Of a stretch of 64,000 bases of DNA, positions 44,204 through 53,558 are shown piece after piece. Below the pieces are notes generated by a model. It was given only the letters and a program-made list of their open reading frames with translations, ran no database searches and was not told where the DNA came from. Each line of letters opens with the position of its first letter. The stretch's first letter is position 1. Both the position numbers and the translations under genes were made by a program. This DNA is from Phycisphaerales bacterium (lineage in GTDB: Bacteria > Planctomycetota > Phycisphaerae > Phycisphaerales > SM1A02): NCBI GenBank assembly GCA_029247205.1, contig JAQWLT010000009.1, positions 1-64,000 on the forward strand. Reading direction: 5' to 3'.

Positions 44204-45074
44204 TGGACATGAGACGATTGCCCTGATCGGAGCTGGCGCCATGGGCACCGCACTGGCTCATGGCGCCCATGCTGCGGGTCGTCGTGTCACGGCCATTGCA
44301 AGCAGGCATCCAGGCCGAGCGCAAACGCTTGCCGATGCAATCGGCGCAGAACTCTGCGATTGCCCTGACCACGCAGCGAAGAAGGCTGATGTTGTACTGC
44401 TCTGCGTTCCAGATGATGCAATCACAGGCATCGTCACATCGCTTCGAAATATCAAAGGTTCGATCGTTGCTCATACAGCCGGAGCAAAAGGGCTCACCGC
44501 ACTTGAGTTGGCCGTCGGACGCGGCGCTCATGCCGGATCGATCCATCCGGTCATGGTCATCGCCGCAGGGGGCCGAGGCCATGAAGCACTTCGAGGGGCA
44601 ACCGCTGCCATCGATGGAGATGCTGTCGCGTGCAAGTGGCTGACCGCCTTCGCCCAAGACCTTGAACTCTCACCCGTATCTATCCCAGAAGCTCACCGTG
44701 CGCTCTATCACCTCTCTGCATCGCTTGTTGGCGGACTCATGACAGGGCTGCTTGCCTCTGCTGTTGACTTGTGGACACACATCGGTTTGGACCGAGAAGT
44801 CGCTGCGACAGCACTTGGTCGGATGGTGCAAGAAGCTGGTCATAATCTCGAAGGCCTCGGTGTGCCTAATGCAGTGATGGGACCGATTGTCCGCGGCGAT
44901 GTTGGAACGATCGAGGAACACCTTCGGGTGCTTGCAATAGATGCACCACATCTGGTGCCGCTGTACCGCAACTTGGCAGTGCTCTGTCTTCCGTATGCTT
45001 GCGAGCGAGGCGCATTGAATGCCGATCAGACAGAAGCAATCACTTCAACGTTGTTGCATCGGACCGATGCATGA
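44196..45074 (+). CDS. NAD(P)-binding DUF2520 protein, pyrroline-carboxylate-reductase-like
   Basis: 292 residues. Rossmann motif IALIGAGAMGTALAHGAHAAGRRV at the N-terminus, ADVVLLCVPDDAI, IVAHTAGAKGLTALE and GAHAGSIHPVMVIA, then the DUF2520 helical domain (ALYHLSASLVGGLMTGLLASAVDLW; MVQEAGHNLEGLGVPNAVMGPIVRGD). The family is near 2-dehydropantoate and pyrroline-5-carboxylate reductases; the substrate is unknown. The start overlaps the preceding small protein by 8 bp, and the gene ends over 35 bp of the convergent methyltransferase. Confidence 0.85.
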   Translation: MSDGHETIALIGAGAMGTALAHGAHAAGRRVTAIASRHPGRAQTLADAIGAELCDCPDHAAKKADVVLLCVPDDAITGIVTSLRNIKGSIVAHTAGAKGLTALELAVGRGAHAGSIHPVMVIAAGGRGHEALRGATAAIDGDAVACKWLTAFAQDLELSPVSIPEAHRALYHLSASLVGGLMTGLLASAVDLWTHIGLDREVAATALGRMVQEAGHNLEGLGVPNAVMGPIVRGDVGTIEEHLRVLAIDAPHLVPLYRNLAVLCLPYACERGALNADQTEAITSTLLHRTDA

Positions 45075-45672
45075 TCAGCGTGGCGTCGTGCCCGTCAAGA
45101 TAGTCCTGGCGACACGCAACAAGCGGTGTACGCTCGAGTGCCCATGCCATGAGTTTCGGCAGATGATGCCGCCGAGCTGGCCCAAGCGGTCGTGACTGCC
45201 ACTTGAGACCCGGCCGATCGGACAGAAAGTTAAATACCAAGCCAACGGCTGCAGCGTCCCACGCCAAGTCAAGTACATGCAAGGTTGTAGCGTCGTCCAT
45301 GGTGTTGAGCGTTCCTGAAATCACCACCCAATCAAATCCACTTGGCAATGTGGAGGCCATTGAAATATCAAGATGTTCAAATGTCGCCCCGGCGTGCACT
45401 TCACGGGCACGCCTCACCTGCTCGTCCAGAGCATCAATACCCAAATACGCTGCTAAAAGTGTGCCTCGCTCACCCAACCATTGATAGAGCGCCCCGTCAC
45501 CACAACCCAAATCAAGTACACGAGTGTCAGCAAGACCGCCGCATATGTTGTCAATGATGTCAAAGCGAAGCGACTGCGTTTCGGGTGAACCCCATAGCGT
45601 TGCAGCAAAGCCAGGACCTTGCTCACGGGCTGCCACCCGGTATGCATCAAGGTGAGAAATCGAATCAGCCAT
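45040..45672 (-). CDS. Class I SAM-dependent methyltransferase
   Basis: 210 residues. Motif I is VLDLGCGDGALYQWLGERG and the acidic motif II end YLGIDALDEQVRRARE, followed by EHLDISMASTLPSGFDWVVISGTLNTMDD (motif IV) and a hydrophobic strand WDAAAVGLVFNFLSD. The C-terminal part (RPLGPARRHHLPKLMAWALERTPLVACRQDYLDGHDATLIMHR) resembles small-molecule methyltransferases acting on polyketide or quinone-like substrates, but no target can be named. It lies 5 bp after the thioredoxin-like gene and is likely co-transcribed with it. Confidence 0.88.
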   Translation of the reverse strand: MADSISHLDAYRVAAREQGPGFAATLWGSPETQSLRFDIIDNICGGLADTRVLDLGCGDGALYQWLGERGTLLAAYLGIDALDEQVRRAREVHAGATFEHLDISMASTLPSGFDWVVISGTLNTMDDATTLHVLDLAWDAAAVGLVFNFLSDRPGLKWQSRPLGPARRHHLPKLMAWALERTPLVACRQDYLDGHDATLIMHRSDATTLK

Positions 45673-45677
45673 GTGTT

Positions 45678-46979
45678 CTACTCGACGGCGAGGTGCTTCT
45701 TGAAGGAACCAAGCACACTCGCCGGACCAACGTAGCGGCCCTTCTCATAACTACCTTTGACGACCTCATCTTGGCCATCAAGCCATACCAAGTTTGGAAT
45801 TCCCCGTCCGCCCCATGCAGTCTTGAGACCACTGCTGTCTCGACGGTCGAACGGCACAGCGGGAAAGTCTATTTTGTAATCAGTCATGTACTGTGACATT
45901 TTGGCCTTTTCACGGTCACTGCTGACCATGACAATCATGAAGTCGCGATCGCCTGCATGCTTCTTGTAGAAATCGACCAGGGTTGGCGTGAAACGCCTGC
46001 ATGGGCCACACCACTTGGCTGTGAAGTACAGCAGAACGTCAGGCTGATCGGCCAGGATTGACGAAGACACCGATTGCCCATCGCTCGTCACAAGCGTTGG
46101 ACCAATCATCTTGATCAGCTTGGTGTGATACGCACCTTCCACAGGTAGTTTGGTCACATCCGGCGGCGAAGTGCGTTCATCCGGAGGATTGAATGCTGCT
46201 TGGGCGCAAGGCGTCATTACAAACTCACTCGCCGGAAGTGCAGCAACTTCTGCAGCCTTAAGTGTCATCACAACCGATCCAAGCAATGATCGCTCACGAA
46301 TGACCCCAGGGACCTTGATCGAGCCAGCAGACTTCCAATCGTGAAAGCTTCGGTCCACCATGATCGGCCGCCCATCGGCGCCTGGCCGACTGAACTCCAT
46401 GCGATTCAAAAGGCCGGTCTCGATGTCAAAGAACAAGTACCACGGGCGTCCAGCCTTCGGCACCACAATAACTTTCCATGTTGACAGATTGGCAACTGTC
46501 ACCTCCCCCGACACAGTCATGGCACGAGCGTACTTTTTAAGATCAACCAGTGCCGTCGGATCTTGTTCCATTTGAAGCAAGATTGCCACGGAATCTGCTG
46601 CCGGAAAGCAGACACCGGCTGCATCTTCTTGCCATGTCTTGGTCCCATCAGAGGCTTGGCCCTCATGCCACTCACTGCCGTCCATGGTCATATCCAGCGA
46701 AAATGCACCGCCCGGCCGAGCACGAACCTCAATCTTGCCACTGTCATCCCCAGCAGCCCACTGGTAGCGGCGATAGAGCCCACCAAGTTTGCGGTAGGCC
46801 TGCTCGCCGCCTGTTGCCTCAATGAAGGCATCCAAGACCGCTTGCACCTCTGGCTTCACCTCTGCCTTGACCTCTGGCTTCACGTCTGCGGTTGTACCTG
46901 GCGAGCCCGTCAATTGGCCTTGACCAACAGCACTGCCTGAGAGGAGAAGTACAACTGCTACAGCAAGTATTTGAGACAT
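45678..46979 (-). CDS. Secreted thioredoxin-like (TlpA/nucleoredoxin-type) protein
   Basis: 433 residues. Signal peptide (ILAVAVVLLLSGSAVGQ), a Lys/Pro/Glu/Val repeat (four VKPEV/VKAEV units), then a long domain of unknown type (about 70-280, perhaps lipoprotein-localisation-like), and a C-terminal thioredoxin fold with WCGPCRRFTPTLVDFYKKH (the CGPC site) and VSSDREKAKMSQYM, PAVPFDRRDS, WGGRGIPNLVWLD, closest to tryparedoxin/nucleoredoxin. The Cys pair sits outside the cytoplasm, so it should reduce or isomerise disulfides of exported proteins. AGGAG 10 nt upstream. Confidence 0.87.
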   Translation of the reverse strand: MSQILAVAVVLLLSGSAVGQGQLTGSPGTTADVKPEVKAEVKPEVQAVLDAFIEATGGEQAYRKLGGLYRRYQWAAGDDSGKIEVRARPGGAFSLDMTMDGSEWHEGQASDGTKTWQEDAAGVCFPAADSVAILLQMEQDPTALVDLKKYARAMTVSGEVTVANLSTWKVIVVPKAGRPWYLFFDIETGLLNRMEFSRPGADGRPIMVDRSFHDWKSAGSIKVPGVIRERSLLGSVVMTLKAAEVAALPASEFVMTPCAQAAFNPPDERTSPPDVTKLPVEGAYHTKLIKMIGPTLVTSDGQSVSSSILADQPDVLLYFTAKWCGPCRRFTPTLVDFYKKHAGDRDFMIVMVSSDREKAKMSQYMTDYKIDFPAVPFDRRDSSGLKTAWGGRGIPNLVWLDGQDEVVKGSYEKGRYVGPASVLGSFKKHLAVE

Positions 46980-47117
46980 GAACGCAGGGCTCCTATTGAG
47001 AATACTTCCAGTGTAGCCAATTGCGTTGATTTATCAGGATCTCATCGGGCTTGTCTTCGTAGTTATCCCACGCCATGGCGGTCTCAAGCCAGCCATCGAG
47101 TTGATACCACGAGCGAT

Positions 47118-47999
47118 TCAGACTTCGCCGGGAATGCTGATCGCCATCAGCTTCGCATGGCGAATAGAGTCAATGGAATACACGACCACTGCCGCCCAAA
47201 TGAATAGGAAGGCCATCATGCGGTCGGTTCCAAATGGCTCGTTAAATACCACCACAGCCAAGATCAATTGCCCGCTCGGCGCGATGTATTGCAACAAGCC
47301 GACGGTGGAGAGCCGCAAACGCTTCACGCCTCCAGCAAATAGTACAAGCGGCGCGATGGTTACTACGCCCCCGCAGAGTAAGAGCACAGATGTCAACCAC
47401 GGGCCCGCAAGCACTGCGTTCCCGTACTCAACATGATCAAACCACAGCAATACAAACATGAATGGAAGGACCAATAACATCTCGACTGCCAAGCCCACAG
47501 CCGGGCCGGCATCCACTTGCTTTCGGACAAGTCCATACAGACCGAATGAACCAGCAAGCGTCAAGGAGATCCACGGCAATCCACCGAGTCGCCACGCAAG
47601 TACCGCAACACCAACACCCGCAAGCGTGATCGCTATCCACTGCGTTTGCCGCAGCCGCTCACCAAGTACCAGCATGCCAAGTGCAACCGAAACCAGCGGA
47701 TTGATGTAGTACCCCAGACTCGCTTCGCTCAGTCGGTTATCCAAAACCGCCCAGATGAAGACGATCCAGTTAACCGAGATGAGCACGGCCGAGACAGCCA
47801 GCAACCCAAGAACACGAGGTGTTCGCAAGGCGGCCCACCAAGCAGGCAGTTGCTTCATCGCCCAGAGCATGAGAAGCAAGGCTGGCAAGCCTGAGATAGC
47901 CCGCCATGCGAGCAACTCTCCGATCGGCACATCTTCCACCGCCCGGTAGTACAGCGGCGTAATGATCGCCCACCAACCGTAGGCTCCCACGGCCATCAT
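47118..47999 (-). CDS. rarD: RarD/EamA-family transporter
   Basis: 293 residues with ten membrane helices. It opens GAYGWWAIITPLYYRAVEDVPIGELLAWRAISGLPALLLMLW (RarD-type loop with P-L-Y-Y and E-L-L-A-x-R) and continues LISVNWIVFIWAVLDNRLSEASLGYYINPLVSVALGMLVLGERL, GLYGLVRKQ and LSTVGLLQYIAPSGQLILAVVVFNEPF, the diagnostic RarD block. RarD proteins export or import metabolites (chloramphenicol resistance in Pseudomonas). Start at 47999 has AAGG 8 nt upstream; a TTG at 48047 is possible. Divergent from the GNAT gene. Confidence 0.9.
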   Translation of the reverse strand: MMAVGAYGWWAIITPLYYRAVEDVPIGELLAWRAISGLPALLLMLWAMKQLPAWWAALRTPRVLGLLAVSAVLISVNWIVFIWAVLDNRLSEASLGYYINPLVSVALGMLVLGERLRQTQWIAITLAGVGVAVLAWRLGGLPWISLTLAGSFGLYGLVRKQVDAGPAVGLAVEMLLVLPFMFVLLWFDHVEYGNAVLAGPWLTSVLLLCGGVVTIAPLVLFAGGVKRLRLSTVGLLQYIAPSGQLILAVVVFNEPFGTDRMMAFLFIWAAVVVYSIDSIRHAKLMAISIPGEV

Positions 48000-48053
48000 G
48001 ACGCCAGCCTTGGCATGTTCGCTCGACTGTGTAACGGGTTCTTGCAAGCTGAC

Positions 48054-48059
48054 TAGGGT
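48054..48059 (+). promoter_or_regulatory. -10-like TAGGGT upstream of the GNAT gene
   Basis: TAGGGT ends 11 nt before the ATG at 48071, slightly further than at the other leaderless starts, so a leader of about 4-5 nt is expected if it is used. Confidence 0.3.
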
Positions 48060-48070
48060 ATCGTGCAGGC

Positions 48071-48553
48071 ATGCCACTGATGCAGTTTGACAATGTGTCG
48101 ATCCTGCCGCCCGCCACTGGGCTCGCAGCGGCGTGCGAGCCAATCTTACGAAGTGTGCCGAAGTGGTTCGGAATTGAAGAAAGCATCATCGAGTACGTCG
48201 AAGCCATAGAACAGATGCCCACCGTGCTGGCCATGCACCAGGATCAAGCAATTGGATTCATGACGATTGAACAACACTTCCCAGGATCGGCCGAATTGCA
48301 TGTGCTGGCGATACGACCGGAGTGGCATCGCAAGGGCGTTGGGCGTGCACTCTTAGACGCCAGTGAGTCACATGCTCGCCGTATGGGCGCTCGCTTCCTT
48401 CAGGTCAAGACCATTTCGGCACGGCAAGAGTGCGCGGCCTATGCAGAGACACGGAAGTGGTATGAGGCCGTCGGCTTTGTGCCGCTCACCGAGTTCCCAA
48501 CGCTCTGGGGCGAAGACGGACCCTGCCTACAAATGATCAAGGTGTTGGAGTAG
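48071..48553 (+). CDS. GNAT-family N-acetyltransferase
   Basis: 160 residues. The core AELHVLAIRPEWHRKGVGRALLDASESHARRMGARFLQVKT carries the acetyl-CoA pyrophosphate loop (R-x-x-x-R-K-G-V-G-R-A), and AAYAETRKWYEAVGFVPLTEFPTLWG is the standard motif B with aromatic-rich C-terminus. The substrate is unknown; the N-terminal WFGIEESIIEYV is shared with a group of uncharacterised GNATs. Ends 17 bp inside the convergent sulfatase gene. Confidence 0.88.
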   Translation: MPLMQFDNVSILPPATGLAAACEPILRSVPKWFGIEESIIEYVEAIEQMPTVLAMHQDQAIGFMTIEQHFPGSAELHVLAIRPEWHRKGVGRALLDASESHARRMGARFLQVKTISARQECAAYAETRKWYEAVGFVPLTEFPTLWGEDGPCLQMIKVLE

Positions 48554-49955
48554 TTTCAGCCCGGCCAGGTTCGCGGCGGCCCGCACCGTCACATTCACTG
48601 AGCGCATCCCCTAGGTCTTGACGGGCTTGCTCTGCAATGACGAGCATGTGCTTCAGAACTTCTGGATAGCTGTCCTTGACATCGTTGATCTCAGTTGGGT
48701 CGGCCTCAAGGTCATAGAGTGATAAACCTTGGGCAACGCCATACGTGTAGTTGGTTGGAACGCCGCCTGTGCCACCGGGGCGGCCCTCCATTGATCGGTA
48801 TCCATGAGGAAGGTGCAACTTCCAACGGCCACTTCGAATGGCCTGCAACTCATTCGTACGGTAGTAACACAGATATGCGTCGCGTGGCGAACCGCCGTCC
48901 CCAGTGATGAGATCAGTAGCGTCGCGACCGTCGATGGGCCCCACTGGTGCCGTGTTCATGGCACGGGCGATCGTGGGGAATACGTCGATGCTGCCCCATG
49001 GCGTGTCGTCCACTTCGCTCGCCGGCACCCGGCCGGGCCAGCGAACAATGCACGGCACTCGAATGCCGCCCTCGAATGTCGTTCCCTTGCCCTCACGTAG
49101 GTTGCCTGTTGTGCCCGCATGATCGCCGTACGACAACCAAGGGCCATTGTCGCTCGCAAACACGACAAGTGTGTTGTCGGCAACCCCGGTCTTATCAAGT
49201 GCGGCAAGTATCTCACCAACACTCCAGTCAAGTTCCTGCATCACGTCGCCGTAATCGCCTTGTTCACTCGAGCCCTTCCACTTGGCCGAACACGCCAACG
49301 GAACATGAGGCTGTGGGTGCGGGACGTACAGAAAGAATGGCTCATCAGCGTGTCGCTCGATAAAGTCGACGGCATGCTCGGTGAACTTTGCTGTCAATAC
49401 ATCTTGTTGTGGCAACGTCGAAAGTCCATCGACTGCCGTATCTCCATCGATCAGCGGCAGTGGTGGCCATTGCTTTGGACGCTCGGGGTGACCTGGCCAC
49501 ATGTCATTGGAGTAGGGAATGCCATAGAACTCATCAAAGCCGTGACGCGTCGGAAGGAACTGATCTTGGTAGCCAAGGTGCCACTTACCGAATGCTCCCG
49601 TGGCATACCCCTGAGACTTGGCGAGTTCAGCCAGCGTTGTCTCATCATCATGAATACCAACCGTGCTCCACGGGCCGAGCGCACCATGAATGCCCAGTCG
49701 ATTCGGCCAGCACCCAGTGAGTAGCGCCGCTCGCGACGCTGAGCACACCGGCTGCGCAACAGAGAAGTGCGTGAACCGTGTTCCTTCACGCTCAAGCCGT
49801 GCCAGATTCGGCATCTTCCAGCCGGTCGCACCTTGCGAGGGAAGATCGCCCCAGCCCATGTCATCGACAAAGACGATGACAACATTTGGCGGCCTCGACT
49901 CTTGATTTGATGGAAGCCCTGCAAGGAGGGCTGCCCCGAGGACAGCATGCAACAT
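48537..49955 (-). CDS. Type I sulfatase
   Basis: 472-residue exported sulfatase hydrolysing sulfate esters of polysaccharides. Signal peptide, then PPNVVIVFVDDMGWGDLP with metal Asp31/Asp32, the formylglycine precursor Cys71 in CSASRAALLTG (C-x-A-x-R), GKWHLG with Lys/His, YVPHPQPHVPL and SDNGP with Asp-Asn metal ligands. The CxAxR form needs an anaerobic-type or FGE maturase elsewhere. Downstream FEGGIRVPCIVRWPG is typical of the arylsulfatase S1 family. The start at 49955 is chosen because the TAGGGT box lies 7 nt upstream; the earlier GTG at 49964 overlaps that box. Sulfatases are numerous in marine planctomycetes. Confidence 0.93.
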   Translation of the reverse strand: MLHAVLGAALLAGLPSNQESRPPNVVIVFVDDMGWGDLPSQGATGWKMPNLARLEREGTRFTHFSVAQPVCSASRAALLTGCWPNRLGIHGALGPWSTVGIHDDETTLAELAKSQGYATGAFGKWHLGYQDQFLPTRHGFDEFYGIPYSNDMWPGHPERPKQWPPLPLIDGDTAVDGLSTLPQQDVLTAKFTEHAVDFIERHADEPFFLYVPHPQPHVPLACSAKWKGSSEQGDYGDVMQELDWSVGEILAALDKTGVADNTLVVFASDNGPWLSYGDHAGTTGNLREGKGTTFEGGIRVPCIVRWPGRVPASEVDDTPWGSIDVFPTIARAMNTAPVGPIDGRDATDLITGDGGSPRDAYLCYYRTNELQAIRSGRWKLHLPHGYRSMEGRPGGTGGVPTNYTYGVAQGLSLYDLEADPTEINDVKDSYPEVLKHMLVIAEQARQDLGDALSECDGAGRREPGRAETTPTP

Positions 49956-49962
49956 GGGGAAC

Positions 49963-49968
49963 ACCCTA
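49963..49968 (-). promoter_or_regulatory. -10-like TAGGGT, leaderless start of the sulfatase
   Basis: TAGGGT ends 7 nt before the ATG at 49955 on the minus strand; no Shine-Dalgarno. Confidence 0.45.
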
Positions 49969-50071
49969 GCAGCCCACGAGCGATCGGCAACCTACGCTCA
50001 CGTCCAGTAGCTCAACAAGAAACGAAAGTCATCTCTTCAATGGCATGAGATTCGCGTACTGGAGCCCTAGA

Positions 50072-53000
50072 TCAGGGCGTACTGCACCCGAAGCGATCCA
50101 AGATAGCCAGAAGGTCATCAATACCGACGGTTCCGTCATTGCTAAAGTCGAGCAACGGATCGACGCTGCCCCAGCCACCAATCAGTAGTAGGAGATCATC
50201 GATGCTGACATCACCTTGCCCGTCAACGTCGCCGATGCAGCGAATGTCAAGCGAGACCATCAAGTCGCCGCTTCCTGTGTCGCTTACCTCGTACGTTTTG
50301 GAACCACCGAGCAGAATTGGATGACTGTCCCCCGTGACCCACATGGACAAGGTCGCGCCGTAGTCACCACAGGGCGTGCTGCATCGCAAGACGCTCTCAC
50401 ACTGGTCTGGATACATGGCAAAGATTTGAGACTCATAGTTTGCATCACCACCAAGATCAGGACAAGTTGACAGCGTGACAAAGCCTTCAGTGGCCGCCAC
50501 ATACTTGTACCAAACACCGCGCGTCGACTCTTGATCACAAGCGTTGATCGAGTCCTCGATTGCCCCAAGTGTGCTGTATGGATGCAGACCGTCACCGATT
50601 GCCACCATCGAGTCACATGAATCATTAGATGGCGAATCGGCATGAACACCCGATCGCAGCACAAACTCACGATCGCCGTCGCGGCCAGCAACACGAATGA
50701 GATACATCTCACCTGCCGTCACTTCCCACTGCACGTACGAAGCGCCTGACTCCCCACAGTCGGGATTGGCCGCATTGTCATTGCAGGCGATTGGCGAGCA
50801 CGATCCGGGGCAGTCATCTGCATTGAAGATCGCCAATGCCGTATCAAAGGAGGTCGACTGGTCGCAAGTCGTCGCCCAAGCCACACCGTTTGCAGGCGAC
50901 ACCCATGTGTACCACTCTGCAATGGGCTGGTCTGGGCTGCATGCCGCGGCTGGACCCTGCTCGATTGAGTTGTTGGCCAGCGATCCGTACACAAGTTCGT
51001 CAAGTGGCAAGGCAAGGTGTGGCGTATCCCCAGGAATGCCTTCTAGTCGGTATCCGATATGAAAATTGCCGCCTGCGGGTTCGCCGCTCAGGCTGCCAAC
51101 ACGAATGAGGTACTTCGTGTCTGCTTGGACCGGCGCGGTCAATGCGCGGTACTCCCCCTGCTCACCAAATGCCGGGCCGCCACTGTTGCCTCCACCCGTC
51201 TCGCAGATGCATGCAACCGGCGAGGCTCCAGAACACGCACCGTCGGCTTCATACAACGCAATGACATCACTGGCATTATTGCCACCGAGCGCAATCTCAA
51301 TAAGGCCATTGGCCGGAGGAATGACTTCATACCAAAGGTCAGGACCGTAGAACAGTTCCCCCGAACCGCAACACAATTCCAGTGGTGGGTCATTGTCATC
51401 AAGGCCAAACGGATATGGAATCCAGATGACCTCGCTCCAAGTAGTCCAAGGAATGAGGTCCACATAAGTGGGCGTAGTGCAAACAGGCGGCGTTTGCTCT
51501 GGATTGCCGGGGCACGGAACGTCCATCCAGGTTGTGTTGTTCTTGGGATAGAAGTCTGGTTGACCGTACTCGTCCTGGGGTAGATACATCATGATTCCGA
51601 TGTAGTAGAGATCCGGCTCCAAGTCGTCCGGCCATGTAAATGTGAGATTACCCTCCCACCACGTCTCGCCTGACAACTCGGACCACGACCAAGTACCGAC
51701 AAGGCGATCACTTTCAGTAATCGTGTGGTTGTTCTTGGACAGGTACACACGCATCTCTAGGTCATGAAGCAACCAACCGATCGTCATGTTTTCCATCACG
51801 ACGTTGTACAGCGTGACAATTTCATTGGCATCTGGACACGTCGGGTAGAAAAAACTCCCCTCAAGAGCGCCGGTCGAGTCAACATAGTACGACTCGCATC
51901 CAACATCAATATCGGCAATGACTACTGTTTGATCATCGTATGCAGAACGAATGCGCATTGCATCGAGCAAGTGCAGCCCGCGGCCCGTCTCAATAACGTC
52001 GTCGTAATACCCATGCATCACTGAGTGGTATTCATAGTTGTAGGTCTCAGGGCATGGGTCACCGGTGGCTCCAGCCCCTTGGCTCATATACCCCCATGTA
52101 TGCCCGAGTTCATGCATGGCGACGGGCCGATACAGCGCTCGTAGATCACTGCTGTACAGCCCAAATGTGTCGTCAATGTCATCCTTCCACGAGAACCGTG
52201 GGTTGTAGTGCACGTCTGACTCAATGAACCAGCAACACTCGCAGTTAGTCAGTGTGCGAGAGCAAGTCACAGCAAGGGTATCCGTGGGCCATGAGTATCC
52301 GTCGTATTGGCTCTGCATATTGGCATCGGAAGTAAACCCACCGAATTCATTGATGCCATTGCCCCCGGCCCAGCCAGCCACTTCATAGACCCTGAAGATG
52401 TCCATAAATTGGTTGTAGGTCCACATCGAGTGGTTGTCCTTGCCGTACGCCCAAAAGGACGACGGCAGTGTGTCAAACGTTAGGAACAACTCGGCCCGGT
52501 TACAAACACAGAGATCCGTGATGCCGCCTCGCGTTGCCATCGTGCTGGTCTCGGACGCGATCATTGTGCCGTCAGCAAGATGATGATGAGTACCCACTGA
52601 CGCAGCATCACCAACATCGATTGTCGCGAGCATGCGAAGAAACCTAGGGAGCGTGTAGATCGTATCTCCAGCCCATGGCTGACGGGTTTCAGCTGAAAGA
52701 GCGCCTTGCCCAACAGGTGTCGGCGCAATGGTCATTCTTGCATCAAGACCGCCGGATGGAATAGCAAGGCCATCGACTACTGCATCAAGGCTTGGCGTCA
52801 ACGTCAACAGGCCCTCGTCGGTCAAGCCCACAATGCCGCGACGATTGAACCGCATGGGATACACATCGCCACTGCCACTCTCATCAGCAACCAATCGAAA
52901 TGCTCCTTGATCGCCTGCAACAATATTCCAACTTCCGGCCACTGCATTTCGATCAGACAGTAGGAGGAGGTAAGGACGATCCTGCTCAAGCGCGGGAGTG

Positions 53001-53308
53001 TGCCCTGTGCTCAATACACTGTCTCCCTGCACACTGCCGCGGTACATATAGATGTATTCCCCCTCTGCAGGTGCTACGCCACGAGAGAGAATTGGCGACA
53101 TCACACGCAGCACATCGCATACGTCTTCACTTCCCGCCATTGGTCCTTCTATATAAGCTTGATGCCCGGTTGGCACCACGATGACCGCGAGATCTGTTGC
53201 GGCCAACATGTCATCCATCGCATGAATACGGCTATGACCTTGGGTGGTTGCTGTTATCACAGCAATGCTGCAGGCAGCAATAATAGAAGCCACGCGAATG
53301 CTCAACAT
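50072..53308 (-). CDS. Large secreted metallopeptidase-like protein with dockerin-like C-terminus
   Basis: 1078 residues, signal peptide (VASIIAACSIAVITATTQG). A zinc-type motif HELGHTWGY (His399, His403) in AMHELGHTWGYMSQGAG, then a candidate Met-turn EYHSVMHGYYDD some 25 residues on, suggests a gluzincin/metzincin-like protease, though the third ligand is not clear. The C-terminal half has repeated beta-sandwich units resembling pre-peptidase C-terminal domains (LIEIALGGNNASDVIALYEADG, WYTWVSPANGVAWATTCDQSTSFDTALAIFNADD, VWYKYVAATEGFVTLSTCPD). It ends with the dockerin-like pair DVDGQGDVSIDDLLLLIGGW and FSNDGTVGIDDLLAILDRFGC. Start at 53308 with GAGGAG 8 nt upstream; a GGCTAC/GTAGCC hairpin (53341-53359) lies in the leader. 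Confidence 0.83.
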   Translation of the reverse strand: MLSIRVASIIAACSIAVITATTQGHSRIHAMDDMLAATDLAVIVVPTGHQAYIEGPMAGSEDVCDVLRVMSPILSRGVAPAEGEYIYMYRGSVQGDSVLSTGHTPALEQDRPYLLLLSDRNAVAGSWNIVAGDQGAFRLVADESGSGDVYPMRFNRRGIVGLTDEGLLTLTPSLDAVVDGLAIPSGGLDARMTIAPTPVGQGALSAETRQPWAGDTIYTLPRFLRMLATIDVGDAASVGTHHHLADGTMIASETSTMATRGGITDLCVCNRAELFLTFDTLPSSFWAYGKDNHSMWTYNQFMDIFRVYEVAGWAGGNGINEFGGFTSDANMQSQYDGYSWPTDTLAVTCSRTLTNCECCWFIESDVHYNPRFSWKDDIDDTFGLYSSDLRALYRPVAMHELGHTWGYMSQGAGATGDPCPETYNYEYHSVMHGYYDDVIETGRGLHLLDAMRIRSAYDDQTVVIADIDVGCESYYVDSTGALEGSFFYPTCPDANEIVTLYNVVMENMTIGWLLHDLEMRVYLSKNNHTITESDRLVGTWSWSELSGETWWEGNLTFTWPDDLEPDLYYIGIMMYLPQDEYGQPDFYPKNNTTWMDVPCPGNPEQTPPVCTTPTYVDLIPWTTWSEVIWIPYPFGLDDNDPPLELCCGSGELFYGPDLWYEVIPPANGLIEIALGGNNASDVIALYEADGACSGASPVACICETGGGNSGGPAFGEQGEYRALTAPVQADTKYLIRVGSLSGEPAGGNFHIGYRLEGIPGDTPHLALPLDELVYGSLANNSIEQGPAAACSPDQPIAEWYTWVSPANGVAWATTCDQSTSFDTALAIFNADDCPGSCSPIACNDNAANPDCGESGASYVQWEVTAGEMYLIRVAGRDGDREFVLRSGVHADSPSNDSCDSMVAIGDGLHPYSTLGAIEDSINACDQESTRGVWYKYVAATEGFVTLSTCPDLGGDANYESQIFAMYPDQCESVLRCSTPCGDYGATLSMWVTGDSHPILLGGSKTYEVSDTGSGDLMVSLDIRCIGDVDGQGDVSIDDLLLLIGGWGSVDPLLDFSNDGTVGIDDLLAILDRFGCSTP

Positions 53309-53558
53309 GGAAGACGCTCCTCTTGAATCTCTCAAACCCAGGCTACATAAGCAGTAGCCCGACACCGATCACCAGATTCCAAGCGATCCAGTGATGTCAA
53401 TTGAGACTATCGGATGCACCCCAAATTGAGACAGACAAAATGAAGCGTCTTTACTGATTGCCAAGTTATCGGGCAGCAGACCTCAACAATGCCGCTTTCA
53501 TCCGATGATGGATAGTGGCCTGAGGCATTGGGGTCGTTCTGACTCGCAGAGAGATGGT

